Positions 22,736-34,345 of a DNA stretch of 64,000 nt are shown here, one piece after another. Numbering within the stretch: the stretch's first letter is position 1; each line of letters begins with the position of its first letter. The stretch comes from Mesotaenium endlicherianum (Eukaryota > Streptophyta > Zygnematophyceae > Zygnematales > Mesotaeniaceae), in contig WELA01012740.1 of NCBI GenBank assembly GCA_009602735.1, positions 7,530 through 71,529 of the forward strand, in the 5' to 3' direction. A program made the position numbers and the translations under genes. The notes beneath the pieces are model-generated. The model ran no database searches, had not been told where the DNA came from, and saw nothing but the letters and a program-made list of their open reading frames with translations.

Positions 22736-23117
22736 ACTGTCATTTCAGCTGACATGGGAAGGTGACAGGAGGTCCTGTCTCCATTTAAGTTGGAGCAAAA
22801 ATGTGCTCGAAAGTGATAGTGAGTGACAGTAGGTGACAGTAAGTGATAGTTTTGACAGGCAACCCACCTTAAACATTAAGTTGAAAAGGGTGGGATAACA
22901 TCTCGTGAACCAGCCAATTGTCTTTGCATATCCATTCTCCACACTCAACTGCGTTCACACTCACTTCCCTCTCAAGCACACTCCCACTTTCCGCTTACTT
23001 ACACCAGGTATTGCATACCCTGTAACTTTCACTACTACGTTCTTACCTGTCAAAGTACTCGAGAATTGTGAATGATATCACGGCTTTACTAACTCAATTG
23101 TGTTATGTTTGAGCAGG
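22736..23117 (+). other. Pol to third-ORF spacer of element F
   Basis: No gene. It contains the polypurine-like TTTAAGTTGGAG (22786-22797), a run of short GTGACAGTA-like repeats (about 22811-22849), TACTAAC (23087-23093) and an acceptor AG (23115-23116) one base before the ATG. The spacing from TACTAAC to AG is the same as in element A. Confidence 0.65.
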
Positions 23118-24809
23118 ATGACCCAGAAGTCGGAACTCAAGAGGAAAAGAAGAGCGGACGTGGCACAGGCGGAATACAAGGAATTCCATGGCAACATCAA
23201 ATCATCCTCCATCTCATCTCGGGAATTAGAGCGATCTTGACTGCAGCGGGAGGCTCAGAAGAAGAAGGATGAGGAAGAACAAGCCAGGTTGAGACAAGAA
23301 GAGCAGGACAAAGAAGCTGGGGAGGAAGCCAAGAAGGTAGAAGAAGACAAGCAAGCTGAGGAGAGGCGGAAGCAACAAGCTGACGAGGAACAGAGGAGAA
23401 TCAGGAGCTACCGCGACACGGTGATGGGCAAGGGCTTTGATCTTTTGGACGAAGCCTTCAAGTATGCCTTGAGAAACCGAAGTGAGTCACAAAAGGACAT
23501 ATTGCAACGGGAAGGGGAGACGTCCCCAAGCTTTGACAAGTACATAGAGGTCAGTACAGGGCTTCTACTGTACCATGACTATGCCAGGATGGTGGGATGT
23601 ACGGTCCGGGAGGCCAAAGCATTGGCCCAAATAAACTGAATTTGAAGCTGTGCCAATATTTGAAGCACAAACAGGGTCATCAGGTTGATCTCTATGCATA
23701 CAGACGGCTTCAAGGATGCCACTTCCCACAATCGGTTCAAGGCCATGTATAACGAGGTGGAGAGAAGAAGTTGGGAGTTCTTGGCAAAGGAGACCAGCAA
23801 GCTGGATTTCTCGAGACACTGGTACCCCTGTTCCCTGAAAAGGACAGAACCTGCTTTCTTTCTGCAGTCCACTGACTGGCGCTGGATGACCATCAACATG
23901 AGGGACCAGCTAAATGACAAAGCTGAGGAAGACAATTTTCTGGAGAACTTGCAGGGGAAAATAGTGTTGCCACCTCACATTGCAGCATGGGACCCAAGAC
24001 TGGATGGATTCAGGGACAACATGAGTCAGGAGACACAAAAGGATAGGACCAGGGCTAGAGAATCGTTCTCTAAGGGGAAGCATGCCTATGTCAAATGGGC
24101 AAGTAAGCAAGGGGAGAAGGACCTATATGCGATCAGGATCCAACAGCCCCCACCAACACTCAAAAGGGGGAGGTCAGTGGGATACTCTTTTTTTCGGGAA
24201 CGGCTGGAGGAGATGGCCAGAGAGACTCCACAAGTCTCAGGAGAACAAGAGGATGAAGAGGAGGAAGGCGCAGGAGAGGAGTCTAGCCCTGCTGAGGCAC
24301 AGACCCTTGCTAGATCCCCCACTCTGCAAAGGATTGGGAGGTCCTTAGCACAGGCAGCTTTGCAGCAGCTCGGGGATACCAGCCCACTAAGAGATCCAGA
24401 TCTCCAGTGGCTGGGAAGAGATCCAGATCTCTAGTGGCTGGGAAGTTTTAGCAGGACAAGTCCAACCCAAGGAGGTGAGACTCAGTCAGGCAGAGCAGAC
24501 AGGAGGGCTGCCAAGGAGGCAGCCAGAGGGCAGCCAGCATCCCCCTCTCATAGAGGGCACGTGCCCTTAGCCCATGTCATGCAGCACCCTTCTGGCATAC
24601 CAGTGTATGTTCTTGTCAGTTTGAGAGCTGCACAGGAAAGAGCTGCCTCCATCAACTTGCAGACTGTGGGAGAGCAGGCTGCCTAGTTGCTACGTTTTCC
24701 TCTTGGTTCACCTTGGTCTGAGCCCCCAGGTTTCAGGAGACCACCAGATTGGAGAAGAAGGTCCAGTTCTAGGTCTCGCTCCCCAGAAGATAGAGACCCT
24801 GGTACTTAG
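23118..24809 (+). pseudogene. Element F third ORF (broken)
   Basis: Starts MTQKSELKRKRRADVAQ. It has the subfamily-1B coiled coil (EEAKKVEEDKQAEERRKQ), the conserved domain (LLYHDYARMVGCT, YNEVERRSWEFLAKE, DWRWMTINMRDQ, LPPHIAAWDPRLDG, FSKGKHAYVKWA), a basic LKRGRSVGYSF segment, a Glu-rich tract and an RS-like tail (RSSSRSRSPEDR). Broken about five times. Confidence 0.83.
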
Positions 24810-24904
24810 TTTGCTGTGGTCTTTGTTTTAGAGTCAATCTGCTTTTGTGTAATCAGTTAGTTAACAAGTGTTGTTGAGTCGTGAACAGTTTAAGTTGGAG
24901 GGAT

Positions 24905-25350
24905 TGTAATCATGAATATATTGGATAGATGTAGTATTCATTTCAATATAATAGTTAACTAAGTTCAGCCTACTAAACTTTAGTTAATATTAGGTATGCT
25001 GGATTTCTTATACTTAGTTTAATGACTCAGCCAGGAGCAGCAGGCTGAAGTCAATTAGATCAGCCTATTGACTTAGGTCAGCTTGCTGACACATCCTTTG
25101 ACAGTCAATTGACTGCCGTACTCGGTAGCAGCAAACTGCCTAATTATGCATCTAAGTGTGGTGTGCTAGATGAGTGGTCATATGACATCCTTAAGGTGAA
25201 TGGCGATTCGGGATGATGGGAGATGGCTGTAGATTTGGTTAGCCGAGGTCCTACCAACGTGGTTAACTCCCGGGTAGGGGGTGCCATTGCACTTGCCGTT
25301 GAACAGTAAACTCATTCCATGTATATATGATAGGTATTGCTCTGGAGTTC
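24905..25350 (+). repeat. 3' LTR of element F, left part
   Basis: Starts TGTAATCATGAATATATTGG after a polypurine tract (AAGTTGGAGGGAT) and follows the family-1 LTR to ...GCTCTGGAGTTC, where family-4 sequence begins. The continuation is at 46181. Confidence 0.85.
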
Positions 25351-25392
25351 TGAAGGGGCAGAGTGCCCTAGTAGAAGCGTAGTGACTCACGA
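25351..25392 (-). repeat. End of the 3' LTR of element G
   Basis: The block from GAAGGGGCAGAGTGCC to GTAGTGACTCACGA matches the edge of the family-4 LTR at 45426 (same orientation) and at 50440 (inverted). Confidence 0.78.
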
Positions 25393-26112
25393 TGTAATGA
25401 ATCAGTATATTGGTTGATATAATATTCATTTAAATAACAAAGTTAAATAAGTTCAGCCTGCTGAACTATAGTTAATATCGAGTCTGCTGGACTTTATTAA
25501 ATCATCAGTTTAATGACTCAGTCGGAAGCAGCAGGCTGAAGTCAACTTAGGTCAGCTTGCTGACAAATTCTTTGACAGTCAGCTGACTTCCGTAGTCGGT
25601 CGCAGCGAACTGCCTAGATATGCATCTAAGTGTGGTGTGCTAGATGAATGGCCAGATGACATCCTTAGGATGGATGGCGATTCGGGATGATGGGAGATGG
25701 CGGTGGATTTGGTTAACCGAGGTCCTACCAACGTGGTTAACTCCCGGGTAGGCGGTGCCATCGCACTGGCCGTTGAACAGTAAACTCATTCCATGTACAT
25801 ATGCTAGGCATTGCTCTCGAGTTTGGCATTTGGAAACGAGGCCAACTCTCTTGTACAGCTTACTGAGAGAGATCTGAATCCAAGGTGAGAAGCCATTGAG
25901 ACGCACTGTCTTCTAACCTTGCTTATGTATGAGTTTACTAATTTGCATTATTGATGCAAGTTTACTCGCATTTGACTTACGAGTATTATTCACTGCTAGT
26001 GTGTTGTCCTTTACCATTTAACCAGTTAACGGAAAATACCATAAAGATTACTTGCTGATATAAAGATCTTTATTAATTGTTAATCGCCTATTTGGTAAGT
26101 CGATTCATTTCA
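25393..26112 (+). repeat. 5' LTR of element H
   Basis: 720 bp, TGTAATGAATCAGTATATTGG...GATTCATTTCA, directly followed by the primer site TGGTATCGGAGC (26114-26125). Confidence 0.93.
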
Positions 26113-26146
26113 GTGGTATCGGAGCAGTTATCACAGTCTTCTTTGT

Positions 26147-27625
26147 ATGGTAAGGACAAGGTCTCAAACTAGCAACTCCCGAGACATGGAGAACCGGGAT
26201 AACGAGAATGTCGAAAACCAGGCGGAAAGCCATGTAGCGGGAACCCGTACCTATTCTGAAGCAGTGGCAGATACTGCAGCTAGAGAGGCTGCAGATGAGG
26301 CACCTGCTATTGCCGTAGTCGCAGCACAGCAAGCTGAGGAGGAGAGAGCCAGATTAGAAGCTGAACAATTAGCAAAGGCCGCTGAAGATACAGAAAGGAG
26401 GGAAGGACAGCCAGCTGACGAGCGCACTGTTGAAGAACTTATGGCATCAAGGGCCAATGTTCTGAACCCACCTCCTGCTGTACAACTCAATGTACCCCTA
26501 GGTCAAATACGTGACCGGCTGAATGCGGCAGGAATTGCTGCTGCAGGAGCGAGAGGGATTGTTGAGGACACTACTCAGCGAGTAGATGCCAATGCTGCTG
26601 CTGCATTTGCTAATCTACCACCCCAGAGTGTAGACTTGGGAGCATTGTTCGTTCAGATGCAGTCGCAAATGGCGACCATGTATCAGTCCCAGCAGGAGGA
26701 CAAAAGAATCATAATGTCCCTACTCCGGGACAGAGACCAACTGGGGTCTCACACCACTAGTGGTGGTGGCCGAGGGCCTAGTAAGCCCAAGCCGAAACCT
26801 CCCCAGGACTATGATCCTGAGGGAAACAGAAAATATTACCTGATCAAGTTTCTCGCGGATGTTGAGCAGTGGCTGGAGAACTACCCAGAACTGCAAGATT
26901 ACGAGAAGGTCAGGCACACCGGTGCGCTACTGAAAGGCAGTGCCGCAGACTGGTGGCTTTACTGGAAGGAAGAGCGTAAGGCTCGGCAACTCGGTGACCC
27001 TACGTGGGTAGAGTTTGTCGAGAAGTTGCATGAGAAGTTTGATGTCATCAACCAGCAGGAGAAAGCTATCTATGCGATGATCTCCCTGACACTGAAGCAG
27101 ACCACTTCAGTTGCTGAGTTTGCTCAAAAGTTCCAAGAGAACATGATGAAGCAGCCTGATTTGCCAGAACGGTATAGGATAGCATACTTCAGGTATGGCT
27201 TGAAATCCGAGGTCTCTGGTCATTTTGCTGAGAAAAAGTATGAGAAACTGGCTGACTTGATCCAGGATGCTGACGCCTGGGATCAGCAGCAGTTCAATCA
27301 CAAGCGCCAGAGTAACGCTTTGGTGTCTAAGATTGTCAAAAAGCCCCACGGTTCCTACAATGCAGTTGAAGGAGACCAGGCTGAGGATAATCAGGGTGAT
27401 GAATATGAGTATGAGTACAATGCTATTCAGTCTAGAGGTAGAGGTGGTCCCTCTCGAGGTGGCTATGGAAGGGGTGGTGGTAGGACTAAGCCGAGACCAG
27501 CCTCAGCAAAATCTACTTGCTACCATTGTCAGCAGAAAGGCCACTACAGAGAACAGTGTCCGGTCAAGCACCTGCCTAAGGTCGAGAGAAAAGACCAGCC
27601 TTTAAAAGACAGCAACAGTCAGTAA
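26147..27625 (+). CDS. Element H gag
   Basis: 492-residue gag beginning [18 protein letters not shown]. Ala/Glu-rich N-terminus, gag core ([18 protein letters not shown]), acidic and Tyr-containing stretch ([10 protein letters not shown]), Gly/Arg-rich linker, and a CCHC knuckle ([14 protein letters not shown]) near residue 457. The heptamer T TTA AAA at 27601-27607 is in phase with gag just before its stop, consistent with -1 frameshifting into pol. Its C-terminal 60% is virtually identical to element I. Confidence 0.92.
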   Translation: MVRTRSQTSNSRDMENRDNENVENQAESHVAGTRTYSEAVADTAAREAADEAPAIAVVAAQQAEEERARLEAEQLAKAAEDTERREGQPADERTVEELMASRANVLNPPPAVQLNVPLGQIRDRLNAAGIAAAGARGIVEDTTQRVDANAAAAFANLPPQSVDLGALFVQMQSQMATMYQSQQEDKRIIMSLLRDRDQLGSHTTSGGGRGPSKPKPKPPQDYDPEGNRKYYLIKFLADVEQWLENYPELQDYEKVRHTGALLKGSAADWWLYWKEERKARQLGDPTWVEFVEKLHEKFDVINQQEKAIYAMISLTLKQTTSVAEFAQKFQENMMKQPDLPERYRIAYFRYGLKSEVSGHFAEKKYEKLADLIQDADAWDQQQFNHKRQSNALVSKIVKKPHGSYNAVEGDQAEDNQGDEYEYEYNAIQSRGRGGPSRGGYGRGGGRTKPRPASAKSTCYHCQQKGHYREQCPVKHLPKVERKDQPLKDSNSQ

Positions 27626-30600
27626 TCCAGTCTACTGACTGTGAGGATGCTAGAGATAGTGAGTCGTCACTAGCTGCCCTCGTAGCAGGTATTATGGGTC
27701 CTGCTGAACTGGATTCACTATGCATGCCTGACAAACAGATAAAGGAGACCATCAGTAATATAGACGTCCAGAGAGTGCACACTCTGGATGCTCTTGTTCC
27801 ACCTGATGTCCAACATTTCTTTGCTACGTCAGGAGAACAATGCGAAAGTCAGGAAAAGACAGTCCCCCCTATCCTACTGCATTGCATGATTGCAGGTAGG
27901 AAGGTGAGGGCATTTGTTGACGGAGGGGCGTCACATACTTTTATTCACAAGGACTTAGTTAAGCGGCTAAGGCTGCCTACTGTCACCCAAGGGAATAGAA
28001 AAATATTCCTTGGAGATGCCTCAAGTATCCCGGGAGGAGTTATAACCAAGCCTATTGAGGTCCAGTTAGGTTCTGGCATTGCAGTTCTAACTGAAACGCT
28101 TACATTTGAGGTACTCAACACTGGCTTTTATGATCTCGTGCTAGGCAGGTCCTGGCTTAATAGACATCAAGCTGAAGTGTGTTGGAGCAGAGGTACAGTT
28201 AAAGTGAGAGGAGCCAGTGATGGGCAGACTGACTTGGCACCCACCAGTGCTCTTCCTCTTGTCCTGTGTGGATGGCAAATGAAGGAAAAGAAGAGGCTTC
28301 CAGAAGGATGCAAGTTGCTGAATGCAATGGAGTTCGTCAAAAGCTGGAACCAGAAGGAAGACAGAATGTTCTGTCTGCTGCTAAGAGAGGTACCTCCTCA
28401 ACCTGAAGAAGTGGTTGAGAAAAAGGTAAGCCCTCCGGAGCACCCTACTGCTGCAAAAATTGTTGCTCAGTACACTGATGTGTTTAACATGCCTCCAGGA
28501 CTACCCCCTAAAAGGGAAGTAGATCATAGGATTGATCTATTACCTGGTAGCCAGCCACCCTGGCAACGCACTTATGGCTTGTCTTATTTGGAGAGCGAGG
28601 AGTTGAAAACACAGATTGCAGAGCTGGAGGAAAATGGTTACATTTCTCCCAGTAAATCACCGTACGGCGCACCTATCCTATTTGTTAAGAAAAAGGATGG
28701 CAGTATGCGGATGTGTGTGGATTACAGAGCCCTGAACAGAATTACAGTAAAGAACAAGTATGCTTTACCCAGAATCGAGGACTTGCTTGATACCCTGTCT
28801 GGCGCTAAGGTGTTCAGTAAGATAGATCTCAAGAGTGGTTATCATCAAATCAGAATTGCTGAGGGGGATGAACACAAGACTGCTTTCCGCACACGTTATG
28901 GACACTATGAGTTCAACGTGATGCCATTTGGACTGACTAATGCTCCTGCTACCTTTATGGGTGCTATGAATGACATTTTCAGACCTTATTTGGATAAGTT
29001 TGTGCAAGTTTTCCTGGATGATATTTTAATTTTCTCTAAAGATGAAGCTCAGCACACTGAACACTTAAAGAAAGTGCTGGACACTCTGCGGAAAAATCAC
29101 TTGTATGCTAAAATGAGCAAGTGTGATTTCTTTAAGGAAAGTATTGAATTCTTAGGCCACGTTGTCAGTAAAGACGGCATCAGTGTGGATCCTAAGAAAG
29201 TCCAGACCATGAGGGACTGGCCAGTACCACAGTCTGTCTCTGAAGTTAGATCCTTCCTCGGGTTGGCTAACTACTATAGGAGATTTATTGAGAATTATTC
29301 CACAAAGGCCAGTATACTGACTGACCTTACTAAGAAGGACATAGGGTATATTTGGGGGGAAGAGCAGCAGGCTGCCTTCCAGACCCTTGAAGATGCCCTT
29401 TGTTCTGCCCCTGTGCTAGCCGTGTATGACCCCAGCAAACCGGTGCAGGTGGTTACTGATGCCTCTGACTTTGCTATGGGTGCTATTTTGTTGCAGCCTG
29501 CTGACAAAACCACAAAGGATGGTAAGGTACGGCAGGAGTGGCATCCTGTGTTGTACGAGTCTATGAAATTTAATCCAGCGGAGATTAATTACTCAGTGCA
29601 TGATAAAGAGCTGCTAGCTATCATTCATGTACTCAAACAGTGGAGAGCATACTTACATGGTGAAGCTTTTAAGGTGATTACAGATCATCTAGCTCTGACC
29701 CACTTTCAGAAGAAGTCCAAGCTGTCGAGGAGGGAGAATCGCTGGAGCCAGATGCTGGAACAGTTCCAAGTCCAGATCGACTACAAACCAGGGAAGTTGA
29801 ATCCTGCTGATGCACTCTCTAGAAGACCTGACTTGCAAGAAAGGAACTTTAGTCAGCATGCTGTAGATAAAGTCCTGTGTGCACTCACTTCACTAAAGGT
29901 GAAAAAGTCCTTCCTTGAACAACTTAGGAAAGCCTACCTTTCTGACCCAACATTTGAGCCCAGCCCCACTACTGGTATGTGTCGTGCTACTGCACTCGGG
30001 TATAAGCTCAAGGGAGGGGTCTGGGTGACTGAAACCACTTCAGGCAGGCTGAAGCTGGTCATTCCTAATAACTTGGAAATAAGGTCCCTTTTATTGAGTC
30101 AAGCACTTGACAGTTTACTGGGGGGGCATTTTGGGCGGCCAAAACTGTTGGCAAACTTGCAAAACATTATAATTGGGAGGGGTTGCCCCGGGAGGTCTTG
30201 AAATATGTGAAGTCCAGTGATCAGTGTCAAAGAAATAAGTCTAGGCACACACCACCGGGAGGTCTCTTGCAATCGCTGCCCATCCCAGCGGGCCGCTGGG
30301 AAACTATATCCATGGACTGGGTGGTCACACTGCCACGAACTGCTAATGGGCATGATTCGATACTGGTAGTCGTGGATAAACTGACAAAAATGGTCCATTT
30401 CATCCCCACAACTGTCAAAGTAACTGCACTCGAAACGGCGAGACAGTTCTACAACCATGTAGTATGCCAACATGGGCTACCCTCTAATATCATCTCAGAT
30501 CGAGACTCAAAATTTACCTCTAAGTTTTGGAGAGCTTTAATGGGGTTAATGGGAGTCAAACAGCTGCTCAGCACAGCAAACCACCCTGAGACAGATGGGC

Positions 30601-31367
30601 AGACTGAAAGAACTAACCGAGTTCTGCAGGAGGTGCTGAGAGCATATATTAACCAAAAACAAGATAATTGGGATGACCTGTTGCCTCAAATTCAGTTTGC
30701 GGTCAACAGTGCGGTGCACGCGTCAACGGGCAAGACTCCTTTTGAACTCAGCCTGGGTAGAGTCCCTAAGTCTCGTTTAGATGTACTAGGGGAGTCTTTA
30801 ACTGACCCTGAAGGGATTGACAATCCGGTCTCCCTCCAGTTAACTCAAGAGTTTGCTGACACGCTGTCAGAAGTCCAACAAAACCTGCACACAGCCCAAG
30901 AAAACCAACAAAACTACGCTAATCAACACCGTCGGGAGCTGACATTTTCTAAGGGCGATTTAGTCAAACTGCATTCTCAGCACCTGTACCTCCCTGGTGT
31001 GGTCAAGAAAAAGCTTGGCCCTGTCTGGGTCGATCCGTATTCGGTAGTGCGTCGTGTCGGTCAGAATGCTTACAAACTGAACATGTCAGCGGACTACAAG
31101 GGTCACCCGGTCTTTAATGTCTCCTTCCTGCCTGTCCAACCGGGACCGGTCCCCGCTCTCCGGGACGGCGACCCTGAGGAATATGAGGTCGATGAGAATT
31201 TAGACGCTCGCTCAGTCCGTCGATCGTCTACATATGTCATGAAGTACCTCATCCGATGGAAGGGTTACGATGCCTCTGGGGACACTTGGGAGTTTAAAGA
31301 CCAGCTGACCAATGCCAAAGGGGCGTTGAAACGGTTCCACCTTCGGGCGGCTGGAGCCCCTCCATAA
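27626..31367 (+). pseudogene. Element H pol with chromodomain (broken)
   Basis: Protease ([11 protein letters not shown]), RT ([22 protein letters not shown] catalytic box), RNase H ([14 protein letters not shown]), integrase ([22 protein letters not shown]) and chromodomain ([16 protein letters not shown]). The frame is -1 relative to gag. About one or two breaks. Large parts are nearly identical to the pol of A and I. Confidence 0.92.
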
Positions 31368-31760
31368 CTGTCATTTCAGTTGACACGGGAAGGTGACAGG
31401 CGGTCCTGTCTCCATTTAAGTTGGAGAGGAAAATACATGACAGTTAGTGAGCGAGAGCGATAAAAGGACAGTTACGTGAATCCTAAGTGTCAGCATAGTG
31501 ACAGATGGGACAGCCTGGCCCACATAAAGCACCTTGAGCTAAAGGAAAAAGGGCCTCGCACAGCAATACTTCACTTAACTCAACTAAAAACATATTCATA
31601 CGTTTATGTTAGCGCACCGCAACTACGCCAACTTTTAGCAATCACCCTGTAAGGTAAACAGGAGCGAATTCACCATATTAATACGAACATACTTCCTGCC
31701 TGCAATCCCTATGACAAAGATCACTATCCTACTAACTTGTGCCCTGGTTACATGTACAGG

Positions 31761-33473
31761 ATGGCTCCCACCACACAAAAGGAGGACAGAAAACGCAAGG
31801 CAGAAGAAGCCAGGAGTACAATGGAGCAATACCAGAAGGAGCTGGCGGCGACGTCCCTCACCAGGAGAGAACAAGAAAGGGTCCGCAGACAACAAGAGGC
31901 GACAGAAGAGGCACAGAGGAAGAAGGATCAGGAAGCGGAAAACCTTAGGAAAGCTGAGGAGGAGAGACAGAAGAAACAACAAGAGGAAGCGGCAGCGGCA
32001 GAGGAGGAGAGAAGGAAAAAGATTGAAGCGAACAGACAGAAGAGCTTGGCCACATACAGGTATACTGTGGTGGGTGGCCAAAACTTTGATAACCTGAAGG
32101 AAGCATTGCTGGCAGCCCAGGAGATCAACAAGCTGGAACAGACAACACTGCTACAGGGGGAAGGAGCTGCAGCACTGGATAGGTACATCGAGACACNNNN
32201 NNNNNNNNNNNNNNNNNNNNNNNNNNNNNNNNNNNNNNNNNNNNNNNNNNNNNNNNNNNNNNNNNNNNNNNNNNNNNNNNNNNNNNNNNNNNNNNNNNNN
32301 NNNNNNNNNNNNNNNNNNNNNNNNNNNNNNNNNNNNNNNNNNNNNNNNNNNNNNNNNNNNNNNNNNNNNATGGTGAGCATGCGGCCCGAAAGCTTTACGG
32401 ATACGGTATTCTACCTCACACTACTGCCAGCTTACAATGAAGTTGAGAGAAGGAGCTGGGAGTACTTGGCCAGGGAAGCAGGACAGCAGATGTTCTCTCC
32501 CCACTGGTTCCCGTGTAAACTGAGGAAGGCTGAGCACGGACCCCAGTACTACCAGCAGCCAACAGACTGGAGGTGGATGACCGTCACAAATAAGAAGCAG
32601 GAGTGTGACCGAGCCCAACCGGATGACTTCCGCTATGGCCTAGACGGCTATCTCATCCTACCACCTCACATTGCCCCTTGGGACCCCAGGCTGAATGGCT
32701 GCCTGAGCAATATGAATGCAGAGACCAAGGAGCATAGGAGGAGGGGGAGAGACTACTTCTCCAAGGGAAAGCATGCCTTCGTGAAATGGGCGAAGAATGC
32801 AGGCCGGATAGATATCGGCAGGCTGAAGGCCAAGCAACCTCCAACGCGCCCTAAGAAAGGGAGGTCGGTAGACTACTCCATGTCTACTAGGGAGCAGGAC
32901 GATTTAGTGGACGAGACTCCTACTCTCTTCGAGGAGGAGGATGAGGAGGATGAGGAAGAAGAACAAGGTAGAGGAGAAGCATCAGCAGCTGGTACTCAGG
33001 AGAACCAGGGGCAGACAAGGGCACTTCCTAAAGAACCACAATCAGGTATTTGGAACGTGATCCCTGTCATGGAGGCAACTGGACCCTGCACTCGCTCCCC
33101 CAGCCCTCCTGCCCAAGCAGGGGAAGAAGCTGATCTGACTGTACTTGGCAGCAGACACAGGCAGAAATCCCCAGAGGACAGGGGTGCCAGAAGAGGGACA
33201 CGCGCATGGGCCAGAGGTATGCCGGCCTCCCCCTCCGCTCAGGGGCATGTACCTCTTGCCAATGTATTTCAGCATCCTACTGGAATGCCTGTCTATGTGG
33301 GGATCAACACCCAACTGGGTGAAGAGCAGGCTACCATCCTTGGTACTCCTCGAGGTCCAACTTCAGAGCAAACGGGGTTCTTTAGAAGGCCAGCTGACAG
33401 ACCTAGAGGGCTGTCCAGATCTAGGTCCAGATCTCGGTCTCCTGATCCTGAAGCCCCAGGAACAACCCCCTAG
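31761..33473 (+). CDS. Element H third ORF (contains an assembly gap)
   Basis: Starts MAPTTQKEDRKRKAEEA. Coiled coil, central domain, acidic tract and RS-rich tail (RGLSRSRSRSRSPDPEAP), as in element I. The frame is open on both sides of a run of N (32197-32369), so whether it is whole cannot be judged. TACTAAC at 31730-31736 and an acceptor AG before the ATG are preserved. Confidence 0.82.
   Translation: MAPTTQKEDRKRKAEEARSTMEQYQKELAATSLTRREQERVRRQQEATEEAQRKKDQEAENLRKAEEERQKKQQEEAAAAEEERRKKIEANRQKSLATYRYTVVGGQNFDNLKEALLAAQEINKLEQTTLLQGEGAAALDRYIETXXXXXXXXXXXXXXXXXXXXXXXXXXXXXXXXXXXXXXXXXXXXXXXXXXXXXXXXXXMVSMRPESFTDTVFYLTLLPAYNEVERRSWEYLAREAGQQMFSPHWFPCKLRKAEHGPQYYQQPTDWRWMTVTNKKQECDRAQPDDFRYGLDGYLILPPHIAPWDPRLNGCLSNMNAETKEHRRRGRDYFSKGKHAFVKWAKNAGRIDIGRLKAKQPPTRPKKGRSVDYSMSTREQDDLVDETPTLFEEEDEEDEEEEQGRGEASAAGTQENQGQTRALPKEPQSGIWNVIPVMEATGPCTRSPSPPAQAGEEADLTVLGSRHRQKSPEDRGARRGTRAWARGMPASPSAQGHVPLANVFQHPTGMPVYVGINTQLGEEQATILGTPRGPTSEQTGFFRRPADRPRGLSRSRSRSRSPDPEAPGTTP
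32197..32369. other. Assembly gap (173 N)
   Basis: A run of undetermined bases inside the third ORF of H. Near-identical copies of this region elsewhere in the window may explain why it was not resolved. Confidence 1.
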
Positions 33474-33561
33474 GCAACAGGCCGAAGGGCCTGTCACTGG
33501 GAGAGGCGGGTCAGGTTCAGTTTCCTGAATGAGGACTCCTGCAGTTTAATGTTGTCGAGGC

Positions 33562-33566
33562 GACAA
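33562..33566. repeat. Target-site duplication of element I (left copy)
   Basis: GACAA at 33562-33566 and at 42386-42390 flank the LTRs of I exactly. The duplicated bases are the 3' arm of H's GTTGTCG/CGACAAC hairpin. Confidence 0.92.
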
Positions 33567-34311
33567 TGTAATGAATCAGTATATTAGTAGATATAATATT
33601 CATCTAAATATAATAGTTAATTTAATTAAGCCTGCTGAACTTTAGTTGGTAGTCAGTCTGCTGAACTTTAGTTAATAATCAGTCTGCTGGACTTTACATA
33701 ATTATCAGTTTAATGACTCGGCCAAAAGCAGCAGGCTGAAGTCAACTTAAGTCAGCTTGCTGACACATTCTTTGACAGCCAGCTGACTTCCGTGCTCGGT
33801 AGCAGCGAACTGCCTTGATATGCATCTAAGTGCGATATGCTAGATGAATGGCCAGATGACATCCCTATGATGGATGGCTATTCGGGATGATGGGAGATGG
33901 CGGTGGATTTGGTTAACCGAGGTCCTACCAACGTGGTTAACTCCCGGGTAGGCGGTGCCATCGCACTGACCGTTGAACAGTAAACTCATTCCATGTACAT
34001 ATGCTAGGCATTGCTCTCGAGTTCGGCATTCGGAAACGAGGCCAACTCTCTTGTACAGCTTACTGAGAGAGATCTGAATCCAAGGCGAGAAGCCATTGAT
34101 ACGCACTGTCTTCTAACCTTGCTTATGTATGAGTTTACTGATTTGCATCATTGATGCTAGTTTACTCGCATTTGACTTACGAGTATTATTCCCTGCTAGT
34201 GTATTGTCCTTTGCCGTTTAACTAGTTAACGGAAATACCATAAAGATTACTTGCTGATATAAAGATCTTTATTAATTGTTAATCGCCTATTTGGTAAGTC
34301 GATTCATTTCA
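33567..34311 (+). repeat. 5' LTR of element I
   Basis: 745 bp, TGTAATGAATCAGTATATTAG...GATTCATTTCA. It is slightly longer than its partner because of a short repeated block in U3. It contains the conserved stem arms CCTACC (33924-33929) and GGTAGG (33947-33952), and GTAAGT at 34294-34299 in U5. Confidence 0.93.
34294..34299 (+). promoter_or_regulatory. Candidate 5' splice site in U5 of element I
   Basis: TTG|GTAAGT fits the plant 5' splice-site consensus and is preserved in the LTRs of A, H and I, and in the right half of F's LTR. Together with the acceptor at 39874 it would remove the leader, gag and pol to give a subgenomic RNA for the third ORF. Inferred from motifs only. Confidence 0.5.
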
Positions 34312-34312
34312 G

Positions 34313-34324
34313 TGGTATCGGAGC
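34313..34324 (+). promoter_or_regulatory. Primer binding site of element I
   Basis: TGGTATCGGAGC, one base after the LTR; initiator-Met-tRNA type. Confidence 0.85.
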
Positions 34325-34345
34325 AGTTATCACAGTCTTCTTTGT

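Noticed and set aside
33840-34106. An 88-codon antisense ORF that recurs in most family-1 LTRs (also near 3300, 11488, 25640, 41914)
   Set aside because: It recurs because the LTR recurs. It runs across the LTR core, has no start context or family likeness, and is not kept in the more diverged LTRs.
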